Of a DNA stretch of 13,187 nucleotides, positions 5,774-12,855 are shown piece by piece. How positions within the stretch are numbered: the stretch's first letter is position 1; every line of letters begins with the position of its first letter. The notes below the pieces were generated by a model. That model searched no databases and had not been told where the DNA came from. It was given only the letters and a program-made list of their open reading frames with translations. Made by a program: the position numbers and the translations under genes. The stretch comes from an uncultured Acholeplasmataceae bacterium (GTDB lineage Bacteria; Bacillota_I; Bacilli_A; Acholeplasmatales; Acholeplasmataceae), in contig CALKAH010000296.1 of assembly GCA_937983315.1 (NCBI GenBank), positions 1 through 13,187 on the forward strand. Direction: 5' to 3'.

Positions 5774-7021
5774 ATGAAACTTTATGAAAACCTCGTATGG
5801 CGAGGAATGATCAAAGACGTATCCAATGAAGATAAAGCAAAAGACTTACTGAATAACCAACACATCAAATTTTACTGTGGATTTGATCCAACGGGAGAAT
5901 CTTTGACGGTAGGTCATCTTGTCCAAGTGGTTCGCATGAAACTCCTTGAACAACACGGACATACACCGATTGTTTTGATTGGTGGTGCAACAGGTCTTAT
6001 TGGCGATCCTAAACAAACCGCTGAACGTAAACTTTTATCACTTGAAGAATCATTAGCAAACGCTGATAAAATCAAAGCACAACTATCGCGCTTTTTAGAC
6101 CCCAAGAAGTGTATTTTTGTCAATAACTACGATTGGATTGGCAAGATTGACATGATTTCATTCTTGCGTGATTACGGGAAACACTTTTCCATCAACTATA
6201 TGATAGCTAAAGATACCGTTCAAAAACGTTTAGAAATAGGGATTTCTTACACCGAGTTTTCATATATGCTCATTCAGGCTATCGATTTTCTTCATCTCTA
6301 TCAAACCTTGGATTGCAAACTCCAGTTTGGTGGATCAGACCAATGGGGAAATATCACAACCGGACTTGAACTCATCCGTAAACTTGAAGGTGATAATCAT
6401 AGCGCAATCGGATTATCATCACCTTTACTCCTTAAAGCGGATGGTACCAAGTTTGGAAAGAGTGAATCAGGTGCTTTATGGATTGATGCTGAATTGACCT
6501 CACCCTATGAGATCTATCAATACTTTGTGAATGCATCCGATCTCGATGTGATCAATTACTTAAAGACATTAACACTTTTATCCAAAGAAGACATCGATGC
6601 ACTTGAAGAAAAAATGAAGACATCACCTGAAGAACGAAGTGCACAAAAGAAACTCGCTGAAGAAGTGACACGATTTGTTCATGGTGAACAAGCACTTGAA
6701 CAAGCGCTCAAAGTGACACAAGCATTATTTTTAGGTGATTTTCATGACCTCGATGCTTCAGGATTGAAGATGTTATCAAAGACACTGGATCACATCACCT
6801 TATCTGAACCCAAATTAGTCATTGATGCACTTGTAGAAACCAATCTTGCATCCTCAAAACGTGAAGCACGAACATTCATTCAAAGTGGTGCAGTCATGAT
6901 TAACGATCAAAAAGTTGATCAATTAGAACAGATGATCACACAAGAAGATGCCCTATTCAATCAATACACCGTGATTCGACGTGGTAAGAAAAAATACGCG
7001 ATGATTATCCATCGTCCTTAA
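5774..7021 (+). CDS. tyrS: Tyrosyl-tRNA synthetase
   Basis: The 415-residue class Ic synthetase activates tyrosine with ATP and charges tRNA-Tyr. The HIGH-type motif is in [13 protein letters not shown] (37-49), the tyrosine pocket segments are [14 protein letters not shown] (159-172) and GGSDQWGN (186-193), and the KMSKS-type loop is KFGKS (226-230). A C-terminal S4 RNA-binding domain (about 346-395; [18 protein letters not shown]) completes the usual TyrS layout and length. The start at ATG 5774 is preceded by GAAAGGA (5758-5764). Expression is set by the T-box leader directly upstream. The stop codon overlaps the Shine-Dalgarno of the next gene, so the two are likely co-transcribed. Confidence 0.97.
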   Translation: MKLYENLVWRGMIKDVSNEDKAKDLLNNQHIKFYCGFDPTGESLTVGHLVQVVRMKLLEQHGHTPIVLIGGATGLIGDPKQTAERKLLSLEESLANADKIKAQLSRFLDPKKCIFVNNYDWIGKIDMISFLRDYGKHFSINYMIAKDTVQKRLEIGISYTEFSYMLIQAIDFLHLYQTLDCKLQFGGSDQWGNITTGLELIRKLEGDNHSAIGLSSPLLLKADGTKFGKSESGALWIDAELTSPYEIYQYFVNASDLDVINYLKTLTLLSKEDIDALEEKMKTSPEERSAQKKLAEEVTRFVHGEQALEQALKVTQALFLGDFHDLDASGLKMLSKTLDHITLSEPKLVIDALVETNLASSKREARTFIQSGAVMINDQKVDQLEQMITQEDALFNQYTVIRRGKKKYAMIIHRP

Positions 7022-7030
7022 GGAGATTCT

Positions 7031-7873
7031 ATGGACATCCTACTCTATAATCCGTTATCACGGAATGGTAAAAACGAAAAGTTTATTCAAAAGATTGTCC
7101 AGAAACTCAAGAAACAAGGACGACCTGTCGTCAGTTACAGCATCTTAGCGATCGATGATGTCGATGCTTTTGTTGCGGGTTGTAATGAAGATGATAGAAT
7201 CATTATCGTCGGTGGTGATGGGACGATCAACCATTTAGCTAATCGCATTTATCATCTCAATTTCACACAAGATTTATGCATGTATCAAGCAGGTACAGGT
7301 AATGATTTTGTGCGTTCACTGAAGACAAAAGAACATATTGTGCCCATTAAACCGTATATCAAGTCGTTGCCAACCGTTCACTTTCAAGATACAACACGCT
7401 ATTTTTTAAACGGTGCTGGTGCAGGTCTTGACGGTTTTATCGGACATTTAGTTAATCATTCGAAATACAAGAAAAATAAGATCAATTATTTTCGTCATGC
7501 CTTCGAAGGATTTGCGAAATTCAAACCGATCAGTGCAACTATCACCATCGATGGTCAATCCTTCCGCGAAGAAAAGTTGTGGTTTGCTAGCATGATGAAT
7601 AGCCCATATTTTGGTGGTGGGATGAAAATCGCTCCACAAGCCGATCGAAAGATCAATGATCTACATCTTGTCATGGTAAAAGACATACCAAAATGGCTTC
7701 TCATCATCATCTTCCCAACAATCTATTTAGGATGGCATACCATCTTTAAAAAATACGTCAAGATTATCAAAGGTCAGCATATTTCAATCGTCTTTGATAA
7801 ACCCACGTATTTACAAATCGATGGAGATGTCGAATATCCAATCGAGCAATTTAACGTTCAAGCAGCCAAATAA
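7031..7873 (+). CDS. Diacylglycerol kinase family lipid kinase (DagK/YegS/DgkB type)
   Basis: The 280-residue soluble lipid kinase has the catalytic-domain signature GGDGTINHL (61-69), the GTGNDF loop (88-93), NGAGAGLDGFIG (127-138), SPYFGGGMKIAPQA (191-204) and a C-terminal LQIDGD (261-266). Members phosphorylate diacylglycerol or related lipids; DgkB recycles the diacylglycerol released during lipoteichoic acid synthesis. With an LtaS-like enzyme in the same window that role is attractive, but it is inference. YegS-like substrates or another lipid are possible. AAGGAGA (7020-7026) overlaps the tyrS stop and fixes the start at 7031. The gene is probably in the tyrS transcript and ends at a terminator shared with convergent trpS. 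Confidence 0.87.
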   Translation: MDILLYNPLSRNGKNEKFIQKIVQKLKKQGRPVVSYSILAIDDVDAFVAGCNEDDRIIIVGGDGTINHLANRIYHLNFTQDLCMYQAGTGNDFVRSLKTKEHIVPIKPYIKSLPTVHFQDTTRYFLNGAGAGLDGFIGHLVNHSKYKKNKINYFRHAFEGFAKFKPISATITIDGQSFREEKLWFASMMNSPYFGGGMKIAPQADRKINDLHLVMVKDIPKWLLIIIFPTIYLGWHTIFKKYVKIIKGQHISIVFDKPTYLQIDGDVEYPIEQFNVQAAK

Positions 7874-7903
7874 AAGGAGAACTCGCGCGTTCTCCTTTGT
7901 TTA
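7873..7903. terminator. Bidirectional terminator between the lipid kinase gene and trpS
   Basis: AAAGGAGAAC (7873-7882) and GTTCTCCTTT (7889-7898) form a perfect 10-bp stem with loop TCGCGC. T-rich tails occur on both sides (TTTGTTTATTT on plus; TTTTATTT on minus), so it can end both convergent transcripts. It occupies almost the whole intergenic gap. Confidence 0.88.
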
Positions 7904-8971
7904 TTTAATGCGTCCTAATCCAATCTTTTTGTATACCTTTTGAAGTTTTCGTTGTGCGATAAATCGTGCACGATCAGCACCTTGATTTAAGATGTCATCA
8001 AGTTTCGTATCATTAATGATCTGGAAATAGCGCTGTTGAATGGGTCTAATCGCATCCACTACAATCTCAGCTAAATCTGTTTTAAACGTTGCATAGTTTG
8101 ATTCTTTATATTTATCTTCGAGTTCCTTGATTGAGTAATCCGAAAGCGATGCATAGATCTGTAATAAATTAGATATGCCAGGTTTCTTTTTAGGCTCGAA
8201 TTTTATCTTACCATCTGAGTCGGTCACTGCACTTTTGATCTTATTTCTGATTAATTGAAGATCATCGAGAAGAAGAATATAAGATTTTGGATTTTCATCA
8301 GATTTTGACATCTTTTTTTCTGGATCAGTTAAACTCTTAATGCGTGCACCTGTTTTTGGATAAAAGCCTTCTGGGACAATAAACGTGTCGCCATATGCAT
8401 TGTTAAAACGTGTCGCCAGATCACGTGTTAACTCTAAATGCTGTTTCTGATCATCACCAATCGGAACGATGTGTGCATCATATAACAAGATATCAGCAGC
8501 CATGAGGGCAGGATAAGTGAGAAGAGATGTTCTTATCCCTTCGGTTTGTTTACCTTTTTTATCTTTATACTGCGTCATCCGCTCCATTTCACCCACATAA
8601 GCAGTCGATTCCATGATATATCCGAGTGCACTATGTTCTAAAACTTCAGATTGGACAAAAAGATTGACCTTTTCTGGATCAAGTCCACATGCGAGATACA
8701 GTGCAGCAACACTTCTGATATTTTTCTTGAGTTCTTGACGATCTTGAGGTGTTGTAATCGCATGTAAATCAGCGATAAAAATGAAGAACTCGGTATCTTC
8801 TAATTCATCTTGTAATTTGACAAATTGACGGAGTGCACCAATATAATTGCCAAGTGTCAGTTTACCCGTTGGTTGAATACCAGAAACCAATGTCTTTCTT
8901 TTTTGAGCTTTCACCTGTAAATGAATCGGTAATTGTACTTCTTCAGGTGTTTTTGTTTGTAAAGTAGCCAT
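7901..8971 (-). CDS. trpS: Tryptophanyl-tRNA synthetase
   Basis: The 356-residue class Ic synthetase charges tRNA-Trp. The HIGH-type motif is in GIQPTGKLTLGNYIGALR (31-48), FIADLHAIT lies at 65-73, and the KMSKS loop is exact (220-224, KKMSKSDENP). The start at 8971 (MATLQ) is fixed by AAAGGAGA 7 nt upstream (8978-8985). A longer frame from 9013 would begin inside the leader terminator. From the chosen start the protein has about 25 residues before the usual beginning near KTLVSGIQPTG, with no internal ATG that would remove them, so a real N-terminal extension is likely (typical bacterial TrpS is about 330). It is controlled by the T-box leader upstream. Confidence 0.96.
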   Translation of the reverse strand: MATLQTKTPEEVQLPIHLQVKAQKRKTLVSGIQPTGKLTLGNYIGALRQFVKLQDELEDTEFFIFIADLHAITTPQDRQELKKNIRSVAALYLACGLDPEKVNLFVQSEVLEHSALGYIMESTAYVGEMERMTQYKDKKGKQTEGIRTSLLTYPALMAADILLYDAHIVPIGDDQKQHLELTRDLATRFNNAYGDTFIVPEGFYPKTGARIKSLTDPEKKMSKSDENPKSYILLLDDLQLIRNKIKSAVTDSDGKIKFEPKKKPGISNLLQIYASLSDYSIKELEDKYKESNYATFKTDLAEIVVDAIRPIQQRYFQIINDTKLDDILNQGADRARFIAQRKLQKVYKKIGLGRIK

Positions 8972-8990
8972 AAAAATCTCCTTTCGATGA

Positions 8991-9027
8991 AAAATAAAAA
9001 CGTCCTTAAACATATCTAAGGACGTTT
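8991..9027 (-). terminator. T-box-controlled terminator before trpS
   Basis: AAACGTCCTTA (minus, 9027-9017) pairs with TAAGGACGTTT (9008-8998) around an 8-nt loop, followed by a T-rich stretch. It is the regulated terminator of the trpS leader and the first terminator after pepF. Confidence 0.88.
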
Positions 9028-9195
9028 ATACGCGGTGCCACCTTAGTTCCAAGTCATTGACTTAGCCCTCAATGTCGTTAAAGCCGACTTACTTTGTGCT
9101 CCAAGGGTCCACCACTTTTCGCTCATCATCCGGCTTGCACTGTCCCGGTTCGCTTGTTGATGAGTGATGAAAAGCTTCTTCCTTTTCATTGCACA
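8991..9195 (-). promoter_or_regulatory. T-box leader controlling trpS (tryptophan-specific)
   Basis: On the minus strand the T-box core AAGGTGGCACCGCG is at 9044-9031. Its UGGC fits a G discriminator, as in bacterial tRNA-Trp, unlike the UGGU of the tyrS leader. A tandem TGGTGG (9114-9109) lies where the specifier loop is expected, on the 3' side of Stem I, giving Trp codons; the second copy, followed by A, is the likelier specifier. Stem I pairs CTCATC with GATGAG and CTTTTC with GAAAAG. CTAAGG and the terminator 5' arm CCTTAG can form the antiterminator. Confidence 0.93.
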
Positions 9196-9200
9196 GTCTC

Positions 9201-9229
9201 ATTATACATGAGAAAAACTTATTCTTCAA
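9201..9229 (-). promoter_or_regulatory. sigmaA promoter of the trpS leader
   Basis: On the minus strand, TTGAAG (9229-9224), a 17-bp spacer and TATAAT (9206-9201). The -35 lies inside the last codons of pepF. Transcription should start near 9194. Confidence 0.82.
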
Positions 9230-10982
9230 GTACCTTTTCGAGTTGATCAATGAGATCCTTGAAGCGTTCAATCACAGCCATGAATGTCTGTTTATCGGTG
9301 AGATCAGCACCTGCTTTTGCTGCTTGATTGACAGGATAATCAGAACCACCTGATTTTAATAATCCCAAATAGTTTTCCATCGCATGGGGAACACCCTTCT
9401 TCACGTTATCATAAATCTTTAAAGATGCACTATAGGATGTTGCATATTGATAGACATAAAATGGTGTATAGAAGAGGTGAGGAATATATGCCCAAACGTA
9501 TTCTTTCCCATTTTCTTCGGTGATATCAAGATCATAATAATGTTTATACAAATCAATCATGATCTTGGATAACGATTGATAGGTAATTGGAACACCTTGT
9601 TCAACGAGTTTGTTAGCTTCATATTCATAGGTTGCAAACAACGTCTGACGATAGAAAGTAGCCATAATACCATCCAGTGCACTTTCTAAAAGATCAATCT
9701 TTTGTTCTTTGGTTGTCGCTTTTTGAATCAAATAGTCAAGTAAGACGTGTTCATTAAAGGTTGATGCGATTTCAGCAACGAAAATGGTGTAATCCGCCAT
9801 CGCCATCGGTTGGTTTTCATTGGAAAAAAGTGTATGTGCTGAATGTCCAGCTTCATGCGCAAGAGTAAAGACAGCATCCAATGTCTCATCATGATTGAGA
9901 AGGATATAAGGATGAAATCCATATAGACCCGATGAATACGCACCTGTACGCTTACCATCTTGAGGGTATGCATCGACAAAGCCATCTTTCAATGCTTCCT
10001 TTTGATGGGAAACATAATGAGGATCCATCTTTTCAATCGCTTCAAAGAATAAGTTTCTTGCTTGATCAAAGGGATATTTCGTATCATCTTTGGCAAGCTT
10101 CATGAACCGATCATATGTATGATATTTTTCAAGTTTCAAGTGTTTCTTACGAAGAGCAATATACCGCTTGATCGGTGCCGTATTTTCGTAGGCAACATCT
10201 TTAAGATTGAGGTAAACGGATGTGGGGATGTTGTTACCAAAGAGTGCTGCATCAAGTGCACTTTCATAATTTCTCGATTTATAATTAGCTGCGAGTTGTT
10301 GTAAGACCATATTGTACGCGCTCGCGAATGCTGCACGATTATCCTTATAACGTTTGAATGCTGCTTCAAAAATCTTACGGCGATCATCAGCATCAGCTGT
10401 TTCAGCCAGCAAAGAGCGATAATTGGACTGTGTGACGGTGATTTCTTTTCCATGGCTTAGTGTGATCTTTTCATCCTGACGATCAATAATCGCTAATGCT
10501 TGATAAAGAGAAGAGGGAACATTTCTGGTTGGTCCAAAGTTTGCTAAAATTTTTTCTTGATCGGTTGACAGCACATGCTTTTGAAGTAAGAATAGTTTTT
10601 CCATTTCAAACTTGTGTGTCTTTAAATAGTCATCACGTGTGACATAATCCATCACCGTTTGTTCACCCATGCTAATCAATTCGGGTGATACAAATGATGT
10701 CTTTTGTCCAAGTTCAGAAAACATAAGCATCAACTGTTGGTTTTTCGCAGATTTGACGGTATCCTTCAAATTCAAATCGCTAGCTAAATGAATGTAACCA
10801 TAAAGACGATACATCAATTTGGTTGCTTCTTCCTCATCGATATAAAACTGACGAAATGATTCAAAAACAGACAGTTTTCCTTTGTAAGAACCTAATTTTT
10901 CAATGTGAGCAGGCATCTTTTTTAGATCATTTTCCCATGCTTCAAGGTTCGGATAAAATGGTGATAAATCCCAAGTAGACAT
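9219..10982 (-). CDS. pepF: Oligoendopeptidase F (M3 family zinc peptidase)
   Basis: The 587-residue cytoplasmic metallopeptidase cleaves short peptides. The zinc motif HEAGH is at 376-380, in the context TLAHEAGHSAHTLFS. The third ligand is expected at Glu404 in FVAEIASTFNEH. The substrate-binding segment GAYSSGLYGFHPYILLN (347-363) is also typical of the PepF/M3B group. There is no signal peptide, and the length is normal (about 600). The start at 10982 (MSTWDLSPFYP) is supported by GGAAAGGAAT on the minus strand (11000-10991). The gene is divergent from spx and is followed directly by the trpS leader with no terminator of its own. pepF and spx are also near neighbours in Bacillus subtilis. 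Confidence 0.95.
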   Translation of the reverse strand: MSTWDLSPFYPNLEAWENDLKKMPAHIEKLGSYKGKLSVFESFRQFYIDEEEATKLMYRLYGYIHLASDLNLKDTVKSAKNQQLMLMFSELGQKTSFVSPELISMGEQTVMDYVTRDDYLKTHKFEMEKLFLLQKHVLSTDQEKILANFGPTRNVPSSLYQALAIIDRQDEKITLSHGKEITVTQSNYRSLLAETADADDRRKIFEAAFKRYKDNRAAFASAYNMVLQQLAANYKSRNYESALDAALFGNNIPTSVYLNLKDVAYENTAPIKRYIALRKKHLKLEKYHTYDRFMKLAKDDTKYPFDQARNLFFEAIEKMDPHYVSHQKEALKDGFVDAYPQDGKRTGAYSSGLYGFHPYILLNHDETLDAVFTLAHEAGHSAHTLFSNENQPMAMADYTIFVAEIASTFNEHVLLDYLIQKATTKEQKIDLLESALDGIMATFYRQTLFATYEYEANKLVEQGVPITYQSLSKIMIDLYKHYYDLDITEENGKEYVWAYIPHLFYTPFYVYQYATSYSASLKIYDNVKKGVPHAMENYLGLLKSGGSDYPVNQAAKAGADLTDKQTFMAVIERFKDLIDQLEKVLEE

Positions 10983-11014
10983 AATCAGTAATTCCTTTCC
11001 GTAGTATTAGTTTT

Positions 11015-11020
11015 ATTATA
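11015..11020 (-). promoter_or_regulatory. Probable -10 element of pepF
   Basis: TATAAT on the minus strand, about 33 bp before the pepF start. No good -35 is seen at 16-18 bp upstream (AAAGAA, AAAAGA or TAAAAG), so this is a modest promoter call. Confidence 0.5.
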
Positions 11021-11092
11021 ACCTAGTTCCGCATGATTCTTTTATCTTTGGTGCATAAATGTGTAAAATCATCGGAAAAATGGAAGGTCATG

Positions 11093-11121
11093 TTGTAAAG
11101 TAAGCTAAAAAATTATATAAT
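11093..11121 (+). promoter_or_regulatory. sigmaA promoter of spx
   Basis: TTGTAA (11093-11098), 17 bp, TATAAT (11116-11121). A start near 11128 leaves a leader of about 75 nt before the ATG. Confidence 0.83.
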
Positions 11122-11127
11122 GAATCA

Positions 11128-11196
11128 GCGGGGAAGTGTACCCCAACACCAAGAACACATAGTGCTATAGGCTGAAACCTATGCTCCAAAAGGAGG
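11128..11196 (+). promoter_or_regulatory. Structured 5' leader of spx, unrecognised
   Basis: The leader can fold into GGGG (11130-11133)/CCCC (11141-11144) and ATAGG (11067+100 to 11171, i.e. 11167-11171)/CCTAT (11178-11182). CATAG (11158-11162) can pair instead with CTATG (11179-11183). A small CTCC-AAAA-GGAG hairpin (11184-11195) would cover the strong Shine-Dalgarno AAAAGGAGG (11188-11196). I match it to no known riboswitch class. It may only be a stable leader. Confidence 0.4.
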
Positions 11197-11202
11197 AAGA
11201 CA

Positions 11203-11667
11203 ATGATTACAATCTTTACCACACCAAGTTGTTCATCTTGTCGGAAAGCGAAAAAGTGGCTTGATGATCATAAGATCTCATATGAGGAGAAAAATCTCTT
11301 CAATCAGCGCATTACCGAAGACGATATTGATCGTATGCTCGAAAATGCTGAAAACGGATTTGAAGACATCATTTCAACACGTTCTAAGATTTTTAAAGAA
11401 CAATCATTAGATGTCGAAGACATGAAGATCAGTGAACTCAAAGAGTTCATTATCGAAAATCCATCTGTTTTAAAGCGTCCCATTATTATCGACGGTGATA
11501 AGATGCAAGTAGGTTACAACGACGAAGAAATTCGTGTGTTCATTCCCAAACGTTTACGGGAACTGATCATGTGCGTTGATTGCCCACAGGGAGAACATTG
11601 TGACTATCAAAGTGCGCTCAAACGTTATTTTGATGAGATTAAAAAAGATTTACAAAGTTCACGATAA
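11203..11667 (+). CDS. spx: Spx-family transcriptional regulator with cysteine-rich C-terminal tail
   Basis: The 154-residue protein has an ArsC/Spx thioredoxin-like fold. The redox CxxC is at Cys10-Ser-Ser-Cys13 (PSCSSCRKAKKWL), ISTRSK (57-62) gives Arg60, and KRPIIIDGDKMQVGYNDEEI (91-110) gives Arg92, all as in Bacillus Spx. Spx binds the RNA polymerase alpha C-terminal domain and redirects transcription under disulfide or thiol stress, and is normally degraded by ClpXP. Up to about residue 118 it follows Bacillus Spx (131 residues). The remaining tail contains Cys124, Cys127 and Cys133 (MCVDCPQGEHCDYQ), which the Bacillus protein lacks, and no obvious ClpX tag resembling its LAN end. The start has an ideal AAAAGGAGG 6 nt upstream. 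Confidence 0.9.
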   Translation: MITIFTTPSCSSCRKAKKWLDDHKISYEEKNLFNQRITEDDIDRMLENAENGFEDIISTRSKIFKEQSLDVEDMKISELKEFIIENPSVLKRPIIIDGDKMQVGYNDEEIRVFIPKRLRELIMCVDCPQGEHCDYQSALKRYFDEIKKDLQSSR

Positions 11668-11672
11668 ACCAT

Positions 11673-11699
11673 AAAAAAAGGAACTTGGTTCCTTTTTTT
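11673..11699. terminator. Bidirectional terminator between spx and the membrane-protein gene
   Basis: AAAAAAAGGAAC (11673-11684) and GTTCCTTTTTTT (11688-11699) form a 12-bp stem with loop TTG. The A and T runs provide a U tract in either direction. It lies between two convergent genes. Confidence 0.93.
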
Positions 11700-11713
11700 A
11701 TTGATATCATCTG

Positions 11714-12109
11714 TTATTTGGGTTGAACGTTACAATCCATTTTGTAATAGGTGAAGAATCCTAAACCAGTCGATCCTAAGATTAACATGAAGGTTAAGAC
11801 ATAAACTGTACGAACCATCGGAGCTTGTGAGGAAATCACATAGATCGTATTATTGAGGATGCCTGCACTTTCAAGATGCATACCGAATAAAACTGCAATC
11901 AGTAACGTTGAAGCTAACAAGAATCCTTTATGTTCGAACCACCAACCGAGCCATAAAACGATGGTCGGAATGAGGAAATAATAAAAAGGCGGCATTGCAA
12001 ATGTACCATAATTTCTAAACCATGGCATTGTACGAATCACTAAAGAAAGGATAAGAAGTATGGTCACTGTTAATGCGGTGATAAAATAAAATAGGTTGCG
12101 CTCTTTCAT
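11714..12109 (-). CDS. Small four-helix membrane protein, function unknown
   Basis: I do not recognise this 131-residue protein. It is very hydrophobic, with four likely membrane helices (about 7-27, 42-58, 63-79 and 101-121), a lysine/arginine-rich N-terminus (MKERN), a short loop WWFEHKG between helices 2 and 3, and a polar tail YYKMDCNVQPK. No catalytic motif is visible. The start at 12109 is preferred because GGAGG (12119-12115) lies 5 nt before it; an in-frame ATG at 12121 overlaps that site. It has a perfect-consensus promoter and ends at the terminator shared with spx, so it appears to be a single-gene unit. Confidence 0.75.
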   Translation of the reverse strand: MKERNLFYFITALTVTILLILSLVIRTMPWFRNYGTFAMPPFYYFLIPTIVLWLGWWFEHKGFLLASTLLIAVLFGMHLESAGILNNTIYVISSQAPMVRTVYVLTFMLILGSTGLGFFTYYKMDCNVQPK

Positions 12110-12144
12110 TAGGCCCTCCATCGAAACATTTATTTACATAGTAT

Positions 12145-12173
12145 ATTATATGTTTTTATAAGAATATTGTCAA
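12145..12173 (-). promoter_or_regulatory. Perfect-consensus sigmaA promoter of the membrane-protein gene
   Basis: On the minus strand, TTGACA (12173-12168), exactly 17 bp, and TATAAT (12150-12145). Start near 12138, about 29 nt before the chosen ATG. Confidence 0.9.
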
Positions 12174-12255
12174 TGTTATCTTACATAAAATGGCTTCATA
12201 TCGTGAAAAAAAGGCGTTTTATCTAAACCATATATGAAACATCATTCATTTTACA

Positions 12256-12269
12256 TGTAAGCATTTACA
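12256..12269 (-). promoter_or_regulatory. Candidate cre (CcpA-binding) site
   Basis: TGTAAGCATTTACA matches the published consensus TGWAARCGYTWNCW at 13 of 14 positions; the central CG is CA. It is also an inverted repeat, TGTAA-GCAT-TTACA. It lies about 83 bp upstream of the -35 of the membrane-protein promoter, farther than typical cre sites. Binding is inferred. Confidence 0.4.
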
Positions 12270-12298
12270 AAATAAAAGCAATCCAAAATGGACTGCTT
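12267..12298 (-). terminator. Terminator of the CYTH gene
   Basis: On the minus strand, AAGCAGTCCA (12298-12289) pairs with TGGATTGCTT (12285-12276) around TTT, with one G-T pair, followed by TTATTTTG. It starts 6 bp after the CYTH stop codon. Confidence 0.85.
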
Positions 12299-12303
12299 AA
12301 TGT

Positions 12304-12855
12304 TTATCGTCTACACATGAATGCGCGTTCACTTTTTCTGCGCGTCTGGATGTAATCAATCTGGAAGTCGTGTAAGAATTTTTCAAACAGTTTTTGACCT
12401 TCATGATAATTGTCAACTTCGTATTCCACTTCATAATCGGTCACATTGCAATAGTCACAACGATCTAAAAACAATGTTCCACCTTCATAAGGTGTGCTGA
12501 CACGATAATTATCGAGAGATACCTTAAAGGTGACAAAGTAATCCAAATCTTCAAAAAAATCTTTTGTGTTAAACCCATGAGCAATCATATCTCTAGCTTG
12601 TTCAGGTTGTAAGAGGACATGGCTTTCAAATGCACCGTGTTCACTTTGACTCTTTAAGGTCACTTTATATCGCGTTTCGCTTTTTTGACGAATACGTAGC
12701 ACGATTTTTTGCTGATTCAGCTGATAATCATCTGTATCGAAGTAGTGATTGATTTGTTTGAAAATATTGTTTTCAAGACGAAAGGTCTTTAACAGTTCAT
12801 GATACTTCTCGGGGGTTATACCTGTTTTGAATTCGATTTCGATATTCTTCGTCAT
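12304..12855 (-). CDS. CYTH-domain protein, probable inorganic triphosphatase (YjbK-like)
   Basis: The 183-residue CYTH fold shows the defining ExExK motif as Glu6-Ile-Glu8-Phe-Lys10 at the N-terminus. LRIRQK (53-58), YKVTLK (63-68), LDRC (130-133), YEVEYEVDN (141-149) and RRKSERAF (172-179) supply the basic and acidic residues of the tunnel. CYTH proteins hydrolyse triphosphates, often inorganic tripolyphosphate or thiamine triphosphate. The N-terminus and layout are closest to Bacillus YjbK as I remember it; substrate is not decided by sequence. The start at ATG 12855 has AAGGTGA 5-6 nt upstream. A GTG at 12870 and an ATG at 12861 overlap or abut that site. The gene is divergent from gapA. 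Confidence 0.88.
   Translation of the reverse strand: MTKNIEIEFKTGITPEKYHELLKTFRLENNIFKQINHYFDTDDYQLNQQKIVLRIRQKSETRYKVTLKSQSEHGAFESHVLLQPEQARDMIAHGFNTKDFFEDLDYFVTFKVSLDNYRVSTPYEGGTLFLDRCDYCNVTDYEVEYEVDNYHEGQKLFEKFLHDFQIDYIQTRRKSERAFMCRR

Noticed and set aside
8972..9013. TrpS start 14 codons upstream
   Set aside because: It falls in the leader terminator and upstream of the clear AAAGGAGA site.
10062..10304. Plus-strand open frame of 80 codons inside pepF
   Set aside because: It is antisense to a strongly conserved gene, has no binding site or recognisable protein, and looks like a reading-frame shadow.
12110..12121. ATG at 12121 for the membrane protein
   Set aside because: It overlaps the GGAGG that is properly spaced for the ATG at 12109.
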